Positions 10,921 to 23,315 are shown, counted from the stretch's first letter. The stretch: DNA of 64,000 nucleotides from Megachile rotundata (GCF_050947335.1 NC_134991.1:6138001-6202000); one strand, 5' to 3'. Numbers and translations are program-made. Notes: generated by a model not told the origin, from the sequence alone.

Positions 10921-13900
10921 CTATAAACATGGAAGCTTGTCAACCAAATTAATGAGTCCTCCTTCATAACAATTCTAAACCTACGATACCCAACGATACC
11001 GCCATTTTTCTTCAAACATCACACTTCTTCAACATCTTGACCCACTTCCATCGATCCATTTGACAGAACCGATTGCTCAGCCGTTGAGTGTTGTCCTGCG
11101 GTATCGTAGCTCGCGATATATTATCGGCGTTACGGAATCCGCGCATAGGCAGTTTATGGAAAGTGATAAATTAGCAAAGGCGAAAATGATACGTCTCGAG
11201 CGTATCTTCCGTCCGTCGCCCGTAATAAGATTAAAAGTGGAGATACGGGTAGGCCTGGTCCAATGATGCGTCGTTGTGTGTTCGATTCGCGATCGTGTGC
11301 GTGTAGCGCGCGAGGGCATCATCCGAGCGAGCAGGAGCGTCGTATTCTCGGATTAAAGCGCGTATAGTTTGATGTAAATTTAAGGTAGCTCACGGGAGGG
11401 ATCCTTGTCTTTTTTCGGCAGAAACATCGCGACACGGTATATGACTTAAATCAGATTTAAGCCTGCCGTTGTAGGTGCGTCCTGGCTGCGGTTCCTTCGC
11501 TTCTCCCTCTTCTCATTCTTCGTGTTTTTTTCCGGTTCTTTTAAGAACCAGCCCCTCGTCGAACGGGAGCCGGGTTTTTGAGCTTAATTTTTAGCGATTG
11601 GAGAACCGTCAACCAGGACCCCGTTGTTTTGACTCCTCGAGAGGCACGTGCACAACGCAACAGAGAGACGAGCAAACGAATATACGATAAGCACCGACTT
11701 TTGTGTCGCTTACCGGAGGGCTACAGCAGTTTCCGCTCGAGGATGACACTCGGCCGAAATTCCCAGGGACTTAAACGGAGACGGATAAAAAGCGTACGCG
11801 AACGGAAGAATGAACATCGTCCTAGAAACTGCTCCGCGATACGTTTATAATCACGATACTGCGACGGAGTCGCGTTTTCACGCACCGCGAGACGGCCGCC
11901 GCGATTTCCTAATTACCGCCTCTAAAAAGCTCGAATTAATTAAACCAGCCAAAACTCCGGCCGCGGCGAATTTTCACGACGCGAGATACAATTTCGCGTG
12001 TCGACGGAGAGAGCGTGAGTTTAATTAAACTAAACACGAGGGAAAAAATGGGGGCGGAAGGAAGGGGAGAAAAGAAATAAATCGGGGAAAAGTGGTGCTC
12101 GGAAATGTACCGACAACTAATGAATCGCGCGAAGACTTGAAACTTTAAACGAAGAAACGTGAGATTTTATGAAAACTTATCAGTGTAAAACGTCTACTAA
12201 TTACTTTTCGAATACGCTTGTCTGAATAGGCAGTCATTTATAAAAAAATTAACTGGGTCACTTAACTAATTAAAAATAAACTCTATCGTTAGCGGATGTC
12301 ATCGTTCAACAAATTTTCATTCAAATGAAAAAGATAAAAATATACTGCCACAAATTCTTTACTCGATACATCTGCTGTCTGCTATACATTATTATATGCT
12401 TTAATTATTTTTCTCCTTTCATTTTCATTTCAAAATGACTCCACACTCGGAACTACATCTATTACTTCTCCTGTTTCTTGACAATAATTGCAGATGATCG
12501 TACGATTCCGTTTCGTCAAATCGCAGCCTAAGCTTTCGCAATTATCTCCATCAAGCTGCAAGTGCAATTCGCCGAATAACGTTATGAAGACACGATTCCT
12601 CGAACGCTAACTTCCGTAATTTATAGTCGTCGCATAAAAATGGCGTGTATTACCATAGATTACCGGACGGAGCCGTGTATTAGCAACGCGTAATCGCGGC
12701 GATGTCACATCCAAATGTCGGCCCTTACCTACGACTTAGTAGAGTTTAACCGGGATTTCATCCAGAGGCCAGCTTAAGCCACGACACCGTTGATGCACGA
12801 TTGTTTGTAGAAATATTCTTCCGGCCGTTATTTACACGCCTATCAAAACGTCCGAGCAGAGTAGCCTCGCGTAAGCTGGTTTCATGGGCAGTTTGTCCCT
12901 ACCCTGTCCACCTATCCATCGTCTCGTGGAAGATCGGAGGATTACCGTGGCCGTGTTACGATCACGCTGGGGCAACATTGTCCTGCTATACGCGACACAA
13001 AATCGAGCATCGTCAACAAATTCCTCGCCTCTCTATTATAAGACACGTTAATCACAATTTTCACCGATCTGTCAAAGAAAATTGATTTCTGTTCACTAGA
13101 AATTTCTATTCCGATAACATTAATTCGACAAGAAATTTTGGCGAATATTAAAATTCTTTTAACGCAAGAAGGGTCATTAAAATGTCTCGGTATCTGATCA
13201 GATACTTAATAAATCAACTGAGTAATAATGCAGATAATATAAGTCATAGTTAAGAGCCATATGTCGCAAGAATGATACAGAATTCATATTACGTGGTAAC
13301 TGATTTATTATAATTGGACAACTCGGATTCGTGACATATTCCGTTACGTAGGGAGTTTAAATTAAGACATGGAACGATCATATTCTCAATAAATCTAACT
13401 ATAGCCTGGCGTACATAGGTCATTTCTACTGTGACACTAATCTACGTCACCTATAGTACTGGCTATTTCTACTGCGTCGGTCAACGCGTTAAATCAGTGA
13501 CTTTTCCTAAGTTAAAATAACACCTTGTAGAACGAACTAACGTTTACAATGTCCCTTTAGAATGAAGAATGAACTCGAAGAATAACGAAGCTTTTCCTGA
13601 TCATATTCGTAACCCCTTAACTTATGATTGTTTCAGCAGTTGCGTCAGAGCCACTGTTGCAATATTAATCCCTTGCCCTATGACGTGTTACAATGACGCA
13701 TATGGTTCGAATGTGACAAACGAGACTCGTACTTTCACTGCAATTTTGGGTTCAATTCTGATCATAAACTGTGTGACCAAACTTACTATGTACTGTACCT
13801 AACATTTTAACTGTCTTGCAAGAATTAGCTAGTTGTAAATGACTGACCAGATAATTGTAGGTTAAGGGATTAAAATAAAGTAAATTGAAATTTAATTGTC

Positions 13901-14017
13901 CTCACTCTAACTGGTATTTGATTAAAAAATTAATCGTAGGGTAAATATGATTTTTGTTGTATTTGAAGTGTAGTGTCAAGAGTGACATGACGATGCAACT
14001 AAAAGGTTAAGCAAAAT
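10921..14017. other. Unassigned; GC-rich 11060-12030, AT-rich 12100-12480 and 13080-14017
   Basis: The GC-rich part carries several overlapping frames on both strands (for example plus 11060-11266, minus 11077-11322, plus 11578-11850, plus 11810-12028) with no recognised domain. Plus 12801-13085 (94 codons) is also unrecognised. A perfect 16-bp palindrome lies at 13190-13205. I see no RNA gene. Confidence 0.5.
13190..13205. repeat. Perfect 16-bp palindrome
   Basis: GTATCTGATCAGATAC is its own reverse complement. It lies in AT-rich DNA. Its function is unknown. Confidence 0.7.
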
Positions 14018-14175
14018 ATCAGGTCTTTTTCCAAAGATAAGGTTCGTGATGAAAATTGAAAATATCGCATACTTTTGAATTGAAAACGATGATTTTTATT
14101 AGAAAACGATCAGGTCTTTTTCCAAAGATAAGGTTCGTAATAAAAACTGTAAATATCGCATACTTTTGATTCGTT
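14018..14175 (+). repeat. 91-bp tandem duplication
   Basis: The segment starting ATCAGGTCTTTTTCCAAAG occurs at 14018 and again at 14109. The copies stay close for about 65 bp (both contain AATATCGCATACTTTTGA) and differ at a few bases, then diverge. This looks like a fairly recent local duplication in non-coding DNA. Confidence 0.93.
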
Positions 14176-15860
14176 TACACGTCCGTTTATCCCGTGCCGA
14201 CTGATATATAATGGACTGTCGGACGGCGAGCGTTCTGATAAAGCGTGGGCACGCCACGAGAAAATGACCATAACGGAAGACACGAATTACATGATGTAAA
14301 CGCGCCACCTACGGCGAGACGGGGCCGGATTGAATTTAATACTAATTAAAAGTAATAAATCGGCGGACGAATGATTTCTACACGGCGAGCAGTCGGTCCT
14401 ATTCCCGTCGTTGGCCCCGGGCTTCAGGCCCGGCAGTTTCTGCCGAATTAAGTCGGACAGTATCTTTTTCTGACTTCGCCACGAGGAGAAATGCAATTAA
14501 AGCGAGATCAGAGAAGAGGGACGCGTCCCTCTCGTCCGTTGTACGCTCTCGCTGCGTTTTGACTTATGGGTCGTCCGGGTAAACGAAAAAAAGAAGGGAA
14601 AAGATTGGCCGTGTCGTGGAACGCGGGCTTTTAATATCGTTCAGCTCGCAGTTGTTGTATATTTACAGGCTCTTATTAAGTCACTGCCACTACTCTCTTA
14701 CTATCTCTTTCTCGCGTTCGCTCGCATTCTACGCTTCCTACGACATCGATAGTCCCTGTTCGGCCCCCAAAAACACGCGAAATTCCTCGGACCGAGATAA
14801 GATTCGACGATTTAAAGAAACAGCCGACAACATTGTAGAATTTTAATTTAGCAAGCCTGAAGATCCTTAAAAGCTTTCCTCTTACTCAAACTCCTTCGTT
14901 GGATAACTAGCATCAATCGAGATATTTATGCAAAAGTTATATTTTCATATTTGTCATTCTTGAATACAACTATTTATTGTGCAGGATAAAAAATTTTAAA
15001 ACCCGATAATGTGCAAGGTGGGTTCTGTCATGAAACGAAGTGATCAAATTATGCGATGTATTTTCGTTTTACTGCATGACTCTATTATTGAAGTTTGAAC
15101 GTGAGAAGTTTCCTGGGTACTTGGAATATTCCATAAAAGTAAAACATGGTCGCAGTCACACTTCGGTCCATTTAGTATTCAAATTTAACCAGTCTCGTGA
15201 CGCTATTAAAAACTTATAAAATCGAAAGTTAGATCCTTCGGTGAGGATCAGCTAATTGCTCGCCACATTCGAAATGTCGTTAAACGTCGTTTCCATTGAA
15301 GAAAACTCGTAAAATTTCAAGCATTCGGGTTGATCGCTCCGATCGTAACAGGATGAACATTCAGACACGATGTTTGTACATTTTACTGGCGTTATTATCG
15401 ATTGAATCGGCGACAATGCGGTAAATTCGATTGGATTTTATTGGGTGCGTAACGCGCACTCGTGAAACGCCGGCCCGAACGAAGGGGGAGATCGTTACGT
15501 TTTGACGTTTACGAGAAAGGGTTACAATGGACGGAAAGCGTTAATCCAGAGGGCCCGTTGGGTACCGATGGGGCCTCCTCCGAAGAAACGAATGGGGCGC
15601 CTATGGCGATATTTATTTAACTGCCGTACTAAGTTGGCGCCCCGTGGCGATGTATTTCGAAGACGCGATTCTGCCATAATTACAGTAAAAAGCGATCTTT
15701 AATTTCGCGAACGGCGAAAGTGACTTGTAGGTGGGGACAGCGAGGGCAACCAGGATCTTTCTCCAAACCTCTTTCCGGGGGGGATTCATAATTTGAATCC
15801 ACTCCTTCAAACTCGTCCCTCGACTGTATCATCCCGTTAAATTTCATGAAAGCTCGTTTG
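14176..15860. other. Unassigned; GC-rich islands 14200-14480 and 15420-15800
   Basis: No protein is recognised; overlapping frames at 14099-14496 and 15502-15865 lack known domains. A small GC hairpin (CCGGGC at 14417-14422, GCCCGG at 14428-14433) and a longer hairpin (15592-15645) are present. The sequence between the islands is AT-rich spacer. Confidence 0.55.
15592..15645. other. Two-step hairpin, possible structured element
   Basis: ATGGGGCGCC (15592-15601) faces GGCGCCCCGT (15636-15645), and next to it TATGGC (15602-15607) faces GCCGTA (15623-15628). Both steps pair with G-U allowed. A 7-base bulge sits on the 3' side and a 15-base loop caps the stem. The size is near that of a small pre-miRNA, but the bulge is large and no known miRNA seed is recognised. 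Confidence 0.35.
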
Positions 15861-17150
15861 GTCACAATGTTTGAAACAGTCGGTGGTATTCGGGATCGAA
15901 AAAAAACATTCCGCTAATTGCAATTTTACTTCTATTTAAATAATTTAAGACGACATCTGCAAAGTTATTTACGATTAAGAATCGAACAGTAAACTGCTTT
16001 ACCCTGTTCATATCTGTCAATTTGTTTGAAAAATGTTGGGGACAGGACATTTCCATTAAAATTACTACATTTTACTGACATTGACGATGTTCGCATATTT
16101 CCTTCGTTTACAACTTCTGAAACAAGAGACATCAAAAAATTCTTACAATAATTACTAGAATAATTGTACAAAAGTTCCATAAGTGTGTATTTACGCATTC
16201 ATGATTCTCTTCCCTTTCTTCCCGTTTTCTCCGAAGACAATTCAATCTTCGTTGAACAGGGGAAATTACTTAATACATGTTAAGCCCGTAACGGCCCCAG
16301 AAATATTAATTATAAAGCTCGCTTTAAATGTTCATTCCGTAAATTTACATAAGCAGGCTCGAGAAAATTCTTTTATTTATCGGGTACCATTGTTCCCCGT
16401 GGCCTTCCATCGACGTTAACAGAGGCGAACACAATTCACGGTGTTCCCTGTGCCGTCGCGATTTCTGAAGCGGGTTCTTACGCATCCCGTTCTCTTTCTC
16501 TCTGTCTCTCCTCTCGTTGCCCACGCATTATAATAGCGGCACTTTAAAAGGGTAAAGGATGAATAAGGTGTGTATAGAGGCTCCTAGCACCTGCAGCCCA
16601 TTATAATGAGAGGGTCTGGACGTCTACTTCTTTAAATAACACGTAATGGGCCCTAATAATTAGTCGGGGGAACATCGGCAGGGTGTGTAAAACTAATGCT
16701 GCTCGAAGGAACCGGCCAGCTAAAATCATTTACATGGCCGGCCATTTATTCCTTTCTTTTCCTTTTAATTGCCCCGTCCCTTTCTCGCCGGCCCGTGTGA
16801 TTTCATCCCACAGTTATTATTATCGGACAAATCATTGCTCAACCGTCGATATAATCAGTGATCAGTCTCGTTTTATAGATTTGCTAACACGCTGCTACTT
16901 TCACCACCTGGTGTTTACATTAACTTATTCGTTATTTCTCTGTTTACTTAAACATTGAATGAACAGATCATTGTTCCTTACTTTAACTGCAAATTTTTAT
17001 TAATTAAACTGTGATAAAGGACATTCTTAATAAATTCTGTAATAAAGAGAATTTACTTATGCTTTCTGTATCATTCGGATCAGACACTATACTCCAAAAT
17101 TTACAAAATGAAAATGTAAAGATGGAAAATAAATTCTGTGTGTTTGTGTA
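15861..17150. other. Unassigned mixed spacer
   Basis: Short frames on both strands without known domains. The self-complementary word CATTATAATG lies near 16600, with a partial copy (CATTATAAT) near 16527. A C/T-rich run lies at about 16488-16515. I see no gene. Confidence 0.55.
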
Positions 17151-18430
17151 GCGTTGACTTAAAGTTTCGGTGACGCTGAACGCGTAAAACATGTATCCTC
17201 GGAGAACCCCGTGGTGACGAGCGAAACAGCGGTATCGATGAAAACGCGGGGAGATACATCGTCGACGAGCAAAATTCCTGGCGCTGAAAAAACGAGCAAA
17301 TTGAATATTCGACAACTATATAATACTCTCGCAGCGTAGGTAAAAAAGGATTTCGATTGATCCGGCGAACGGTGTACGAAAAATACACGAAAAGCTTGGA
17401 CGGTGCCTTCCGCGAGCGTACAAATTTCAAAGCGTCCCCGTGAAACGCACACGCGTGCACACGCACGTGCAAAGGTGGGCACAGTCGGTTTTTTTCATCG
17501 TGTTACGCCGCTAGTGGCAATACGTATCGTATGCCTGTCTTCCAGATACCTTTTTACTCGTCTTTTGCTGCAAGATCGGAGCAACAACCAGTCCTTGTGT
17601 GTCCGACGAAATTTACGACGGAGCCTCATGCACCATGCAGGCTTTATTTTAATACGGCCGGGTAGGAGATGGCTCTCGGGTAGGAGACGCCGTCCCGCTG
17701 CGCCAAAAATCTTAAATATTCATAATTAAATATGCTAATGAACGGGTGACTTCAACGGCAAAATGATTATCAAATTGTACAATGGCCGCGTAAAGTTATT
17801 GTACGGTCCGGCGGTGTGTCCACACGGAGTGCGTGTCCACCAGGAATGGAATGCATAGACCCACCGGGAGGAACCGGGCCAGGGGACGTTCAAGGACCCC
17901 GATCGATCAAAAATGTTTAAAACAGAGCCGTTGAATGTTTCGGGACCAGAGAATCGGGCTGGGCTGGTGTCGATAACCACCGCTCTCAAGAAATCTTTGG
18001 TCAACCTGGACCCTTATAGTTTATTGTTGGCCAAACACGACTCTCGAGCTTCGCAAACTTTGACCAGTTTCTATTCGTTGTTGTTGCGGTACACGAACGT
18101 TCACTGTATTAGTTGATAGGAAATAGCTTTAACTTCGAGTACAGTTCAAGTTTCTGCACCATAAAGGAGGAGATTGACTACGATACCCATTACTCGATTC
18201 CTTGCAGAGAAATACTGCTGTGCTTCTTAAAATTATTACGTACTTTTTACAACTTTTTATATGGGGAAAGATCTTAAAACTTTTGGTGCAGGACTTATAT
18301 TTTGAAGGGGGTTGTTTATGAAATTGTTAAACATTTTCAACTATTACCTTCGTGTTAATCTAGTGTGATTGTTTCTTCACTCCTGTCTGATCTCAATGCT
18401 CCTAACCTTTTCAACAAGCATTCAATCAGC
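17151..18430. other. Unassigned GC/CpG-rich island, then AT-rich spacer
   Basis: At 17160-17730 frames are open on both strands (minus 17101-17472, minus 17159-17482, plus 17403-17729), which is typical of GC-rich non-coding DNA. The run at 17447-17471 alternates CACG/CGTG. The stretch at 17690-17890 includes AT-rich TAAT-type words between GC-rich parts, resembling a homeodomain-bound regulatory element, but that is only an impression. Confidence 0.5.
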
Positions 18431-19117
18431 TCATCACAATTTTACACCAAAAAGAAGTTGTATACGACCTAAGTCCAGAAAAAGAATATAATTGCACAGA
18501 TAATTTGCTACGCAAATACTTTGGAAATCACTTGACTTTTGGCACGTGGTACCCAACGAAAATGTAAAGCATCGGCAAGATACACCGAAGTTCACCCCAC
18601 CTGTGCCGGGGCGGAACAAAAATCCTGCGGACACGTTCTCGCGGCACCGGGAATGCTTTCCTCTCATTATTACGAGCGGTCGTGTCGCCCGGAGTGTCGA
18701 ATCGGAGATAAAGAGATTGTTTAAATGCATTACTAGTCCGGAGCCGATCGAAAGAAAGAAACGAAGGAGGCGGAAAGGTGGGACCGGCCGAGCGAGAGAA
18801 GTCCGGACAAAAGAACGAGCATGAACGAAACAGCTGGGAAGAGAAGAGATGGAAAGAGGAGGTGGAGGAAGGTCGAGGGACCGAAGAGAAAAAGGAGTAC
18901 AGAGAAGGCCGGGGAGAAGAAGCTCCGTAGAGGGCCTCTCGCATCGGTCGCGTGAGATAGCCGCATCATTTCTTGGCAGACAATTAATTACTGACATTAT
19001 GTTTTAGAATGCTTACTTGCACTGGCTACCAACCGATCTATAGATTTGTAGCCGGCTCGACACGTTCTGTCCTCTTCGGCGCGAGCGAGGAAAATAGGGC
19101 CGCACACGGGGTGTCTG
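18431..19117. other. Purine-rich tract with long but unrecognised frames
   Basis: From 18745 to 18931 the plus strand is strongly purine-rich (AGAAAGAAACGAAGGAGG type). This opens a 187-codon minus frame (18434-18997) plus three overlapping frames. Composition is extreme (Ser/Leu/Pro/Phe) and nothing matches a known family. A possible small exon sits just downstream: an acceptor ending TTTTAG at 19007, 110 bp with an ATG at 19009, and a good donor CTG/GTAAGT at 19118. Without transcript data I do not call it. Confidence 0.3.
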
Positions 19118-20034
19118 GTAAGTTCAGGTACAGAGAGATGCTGATTGCTTTTCGACGAAGGTACTTCAAATATAGGGTGCTTCAATTCAACCTATCTAGG
19201 GTGCTTTCATATCAAGTTACAAGTCATATCAAGTTAGAAGCATTCCTGAAATTATATTATGTTAAATGAAACTTTGTTCACTGTTAAATGAAGTTGCATT
19301 TATTTTTTCTGCAAGTTAGTTTTTCTAAATATTTCATGTAGAATGACACGATATAAAAATGAATAGCTTGTAAAATATTTTATAACAAACTACTGCGAAG
19401 TCTTAGTCTTGCAGCTACTGTGAAGAGTTTATGCTGAACGAACAAGTGATACACCTCATACAAGTTACACTGTTAATTGTGTAGATACGTCAAAATAGGA
19501 CATTTGTTAAATAACCATGTTTATTCGACAATATAACTGACGATCCGTATATTATTAATAATTATTTATTCTCCAATTACATCGCAACCAGACGAAAAAA
19601 TAGAATATCGGCCCTATTACCCATTATAACAACCATATTTCAATATGATGCTAATTATTCTGCAATATAATTGCTACCCATTATTTAGAGAATTTCGTGC
19701 TAATTAACATACGTTGCACTGTTCTACAATAATCTAATAATCTCATCCAAATGCATAGCATGAAATAATGCATAATGAAACAATAGCAGGGAACAATTCC
19801 ACGCTTTAAATAATTCTTCAAAGATTTACAGCAGGATTTGCAGAACACTCTGTACATGCGACACCCGAAGGAACATGTACTCGCCACGGGATACCGCACC
19901 ACAGAAACCAACAATCAGTACAAAGTGATGGATGTTAAACGCGACTAATATTATCGTAACAAACCATTGGACCAAATGATCTATTACATTTATTTTTTGA
20001 TACGAATGTAAAAATGAGAAAAAGAAATTTCAAA
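19118..20034. other. Unassigned AT-rich spacer
   Basis: No gene, RNA or tandem structure is recognised. Short frames such as minus 19681-19914 have no identifiable domain. Confidence 0.6.
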
Positions 20035-20238
20035 TTAACGCTAAAACTACCAAACCGGTCAAATGACCGTTCCAGAAGATCCTTATAATAAATTACACAA
20101 TTTGTTGAACTGATTCTTCTGATATCTGCATTGACCTCCATCAAGATGAAGAATTTTATCGTTTGCTTATTTATTTTTTGACTTCATTTTTTTTTCTCAA
20201 ATTAAGTACACATTATACGCTGGTAGGATTAGTGTTAA
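20035..20238. mobile_element. piggyBac-like MITE with TTAA target duplications
   Basis: TTAA at 20035-20038 and 20235-20238 flank inverted ends: CGCTAAAACTACCA on the left and CACTAATCCTACCA as the complement of the right (11 of 14 match). Just inside the left end is a short palindrome, CGGTCA-AA-TGACCG (20056-20069). The element is about 196 bp and carries no coding capacity. TTAA duplications are the hallmark of the piggyBac superfamily; assignment is by that rule and by the end sequence. Confidence 0.6.
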
Positions 20239-20254
20239 ACCTGTTAGAAAATAG

Positions 20255-20452
20255 AAATCGACGAACGGTCGACACAGGCCATGTGCTTTTGTCATTGCAT
20301 TTCCCCTTCCTCAGGGAACTTCGCTGGGCCTAAGTGCCCTAAACAGCCATGCTAACGGGGGTGTCCTCAAGACGAAATCGTGTCTAGGAAGACACTCTTG
20401 TATTGGCATTTGCCGTGAAAAGTCAACGGTAAAACATTCCAGTATTTTATAA
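20255..20452. other. Compositionally distinct unidentified block beside the MITE
   Basis: This GC-richer, high-complexity block differs from both flanks. The plus frame is open for 66 codons without an ATG (20255-20452), and short open runs occur on the minus strand too. It contains a strong acceptor-like polypyrimidine-CAG ending at 20314 and a hairpin (GTGTC 20361-20365 with GACAC 20391-20395, inner AGAC/GTCT). It could be a transposon fragment, a conserved non-coding RNA or an exon. I do not recognise it. Confidence 0.3.
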
Positions 20453-21474
20453 ATAGCGCCCACTATTTTATTTGGTAAACCTCACCCTTTACCAGTAATA
20501 TTTCTGATTACTTTACAAACCCGTAAGAGGATAAGGAATCGTAGAGGGTAAAAAATTTAGCGAAATAATGTATAAGTGAATCGGTAGAGTCTTCTATCTA
20601 AAATATGCCTGATCTGACCATTCGATTTAGCAATTCTACCGCTAAAGACCCCGGTACGATCGCTTTCAAGGTACCCCTCATATATGGCTAAGCAAGATTC
20701 TCGGGTGTAGTTGCCGCAGCAGTTGCGTTGATCCCGTCATTAAGTCGAACACAGTCGTTATTTCACTTTCACCAGCGACAGAGCATAATGCCGGCAAAGA
20801 AACAATGCCCCGTAACAAGCGGCAAGACCCATGGGCCGCTTAATAATCGTCAGCGTCTTTATTGATGTACCGCGGGCGGAAATTTGAAAACCGTGACGTC
20901 GCGTCGGGTAATTTTTCATTCGACCTGGCCGGATTCCTCGTCTTTCCACACCGCCATGTGCCACCTCACCGAATTGGAATTAACTACATTCGCCCACCGT
21001 CGCTGTGTGCGTGTACGTGTGTGCATCCGTTACGTTCATTAAACGGTTTCACAATACTCGATAGATGAAACTTGGCAGGCCCTCCTTCCTAACTATTTAT
21101 CGTTCTTTCATCGTCGATCCGGCAAATAAATCTCATCAGCCCGATTATCCCGGTCGGCCGAATCGAGCCCGAAAAAAACAGCGCGCCAGTTCGTTATTTA
21201 ACGAATTTCATCGAATAATCGCCGTTTCAGCGTCGCCCGAATTATTTTCAATCGATACCTTCACTTTTTTTTTCGACAGAGCAAATAGTATCTTTCACGG
21301 AGATATCGATTTAATTTTACGATTCGTTCAACTTCTGATGCAAATCGGTACCTTTGGTCTATAAATTACTAATTATTTTCAGATTAGGATATCCGAATTT
21401 AACTCACGGTTCTCCGATAAAGGATTAATTCAATAAACTGGGCTGGGGTTCAAAATTTAGAAACTGTGAGAATA
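20453..21474. other. Unassigned; GC-richer part 20690-21200
   Basis: Overlapping frames (minus 20758-20964, plus 20862-21068, plus 21065-21364) show no known domain. The sequence is ordinary mixed spacer, possibly regulatory. Confidence 0.55.
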
Positions 21475-21625
21475 GAATATTTGGGAATTTGAAGACTTGT
21501 GAATCTTCAATGTATCTTTCTGAATTTGGTGATTTGGAGATTTAACATTTTGAATGTTCAAAATTTATTAGTGGTAAATTTATAAATTTTTATTGATTCT
21601 GGAGGGTAATGGACTCTTCGGGAAA
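21475..21625 (+). repeat. Family C minisatellite remnant
   Basis: A few GGGAATTTGAAG and GATTTGGAGATTTAAC words survive. The array is short and badly decayed. Confidence 0.45.
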
Positions 21626-23244
21626 TCCAGAATTGGACTTAACATTTTCATAAGAATCCTTCTCACGAAAGTCTGCGTGTTAAAGTTCGCAAGAATCCCC
21701 GGCGGCTGGCCCGACAATATACCTCGATACTTTTACACACGAGAACCTGTTGTATCTTAACGTAATTTATCGTCACGCTATTAAGCATGCTCCGTGGGTC
21801 CCGGGATTCATTCGTCTTCGAATTACCTCGATTTACCTTCGAATTACCTATTTCCTCTTCCCGCACCTTCGTATGCTCGCTAGCCTTCCGTGAACCATCG
21901 GCAACAAGATTCGTTAATTATTAAAAATTGAATCCACTAAGATTCGCTTGTTATCGTGTTGATACTCGAAATCAGGCGAACTATCGTTTCATGAATATCC
22001 GTCAAAACTGATGTCTTAAATTTTAGAAAACCATTCTTGAAATATGGCGGTTTCTTCAAATGTAATTTCAGTGTATTTATAATGGAAAAATATGACAATA
22101 TTTTTTGAGTGGATTTAATTGATAATAAAATATCGTCCAATGAAAATATTGTGTCGTGGTTTGAGAAAAAAAATTTGTCTTAAATTAATATATTGAAGTC
22201 GTACAGAAAATCAATTAGTAATAAGTGAACATGTCAGTAACTATAACGATATGAAGAATATGAGACATTTAGCAACGTCGAGAATACGGTAAATGTTACC
22301 GGCGTGAAATATTAGAAAGCATGAATTTTCGATTCATTTTTGCGGAACGAGTCATTTCTTGGTATTTTCGTGGAAATACAATGAATGACCGAGAAAGCTG
22401 CGTCACAAGAAAAGACGTGGAGTTTCGTGGTGGACCATTTTTCGTCACGATACGGCGTTTTAATTTCATGCCCGTTCCCCAACACTTTTCGCTACGTTTC
22501 GCGAGCGTGACGAAAGTTTCACGAGGTCTCGAGCAGCATTTATTATTCGTGGATTAGTGGAACGGCACACGAACGGCGTCTGATACTAATTGCGAGGAAC
22601 AGCAAGAACGGCCGAGTCGCGGCTCCCACCGGGCCGTAAATTAATTTACCTCTGTGTGTTTTCGCTTTTAACGCCGCGGACCTGGGGGGCCAACTCGCCT
22701 CTCGTCAACAATTACCGTTTCTCCGCAAAAAATCTCGCGAACCCGTTTCGTAGTGGAAGCTACTTCACGGATCGATCCAAGGGGGTGCAACTGAGTTTCT
22801 ATTTTCTTTTTTTTATAATGGTCGTGACGTTTTTCAATTGGAAAGTTCGCGAAACGGACGGCTACAGTTGCGAGTGACGGGGACACTAAAAACATCGTCG
22901 CTCTGTTTGGAATTAATTTCAGACAGGGAAATGACGATCTGACTGTTGTAAGAAATTATTGCCATGTTTCAAATTGTTCTGAAAGAGTAAGAGTATCATT
23001 TCACATCAAATTAATCTGGAACAAAAAACACATATTCTTGTATACATATAAAACACCTCAAAACTACATAATATATGGAGACTTTTAATGGAGATGAAAA
23101 AAATGAAATAGTTTATCCAGAAGATTTTGGTGTATGTATAAATATACCTATTTTTATGAAACATTTACTATCATATTTAGAAAATTTGTCTATTTACTAA
23201 GTATAAAAATATTATTACAATCTTACTTTTTATCCACATCTTAA
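21626..23244. other. Unassigned; GC-rich island 22320-22890
   Basis: Frames on both strands of the island (plus 22321-22557, plus 22590-22877, minus 22668-22895) have no recognised domain. The remainder is AT-rich spacer. Confidence 0.55.
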
Positions 23245-23315
23245 TACACATATATGTATATGTGCACACATATGTATGTGTGGAGGATGCATATGTAGCG
23301 ACACGTATATGTATG
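23245..23315 (+). repeat. TA/TG/CA microsatellite, interrupted
   Basis: Alternating ACACATATATGTATATGTG and CACACATATGTATGTGTG runs, broken near 23284. Confidence 0.75.

Noticed and set aside
13400..13470. Imperfect inverted words around ACATAGGT and ACCTATAG
   Set aside because: Pairing is too broken to call a hairpin or element end.
18434..18997. 187-codon minus frame
   Set aside because: It depends on a purine-rich plus strand, overlaps several other open frames and has extreme composition without a known domain.
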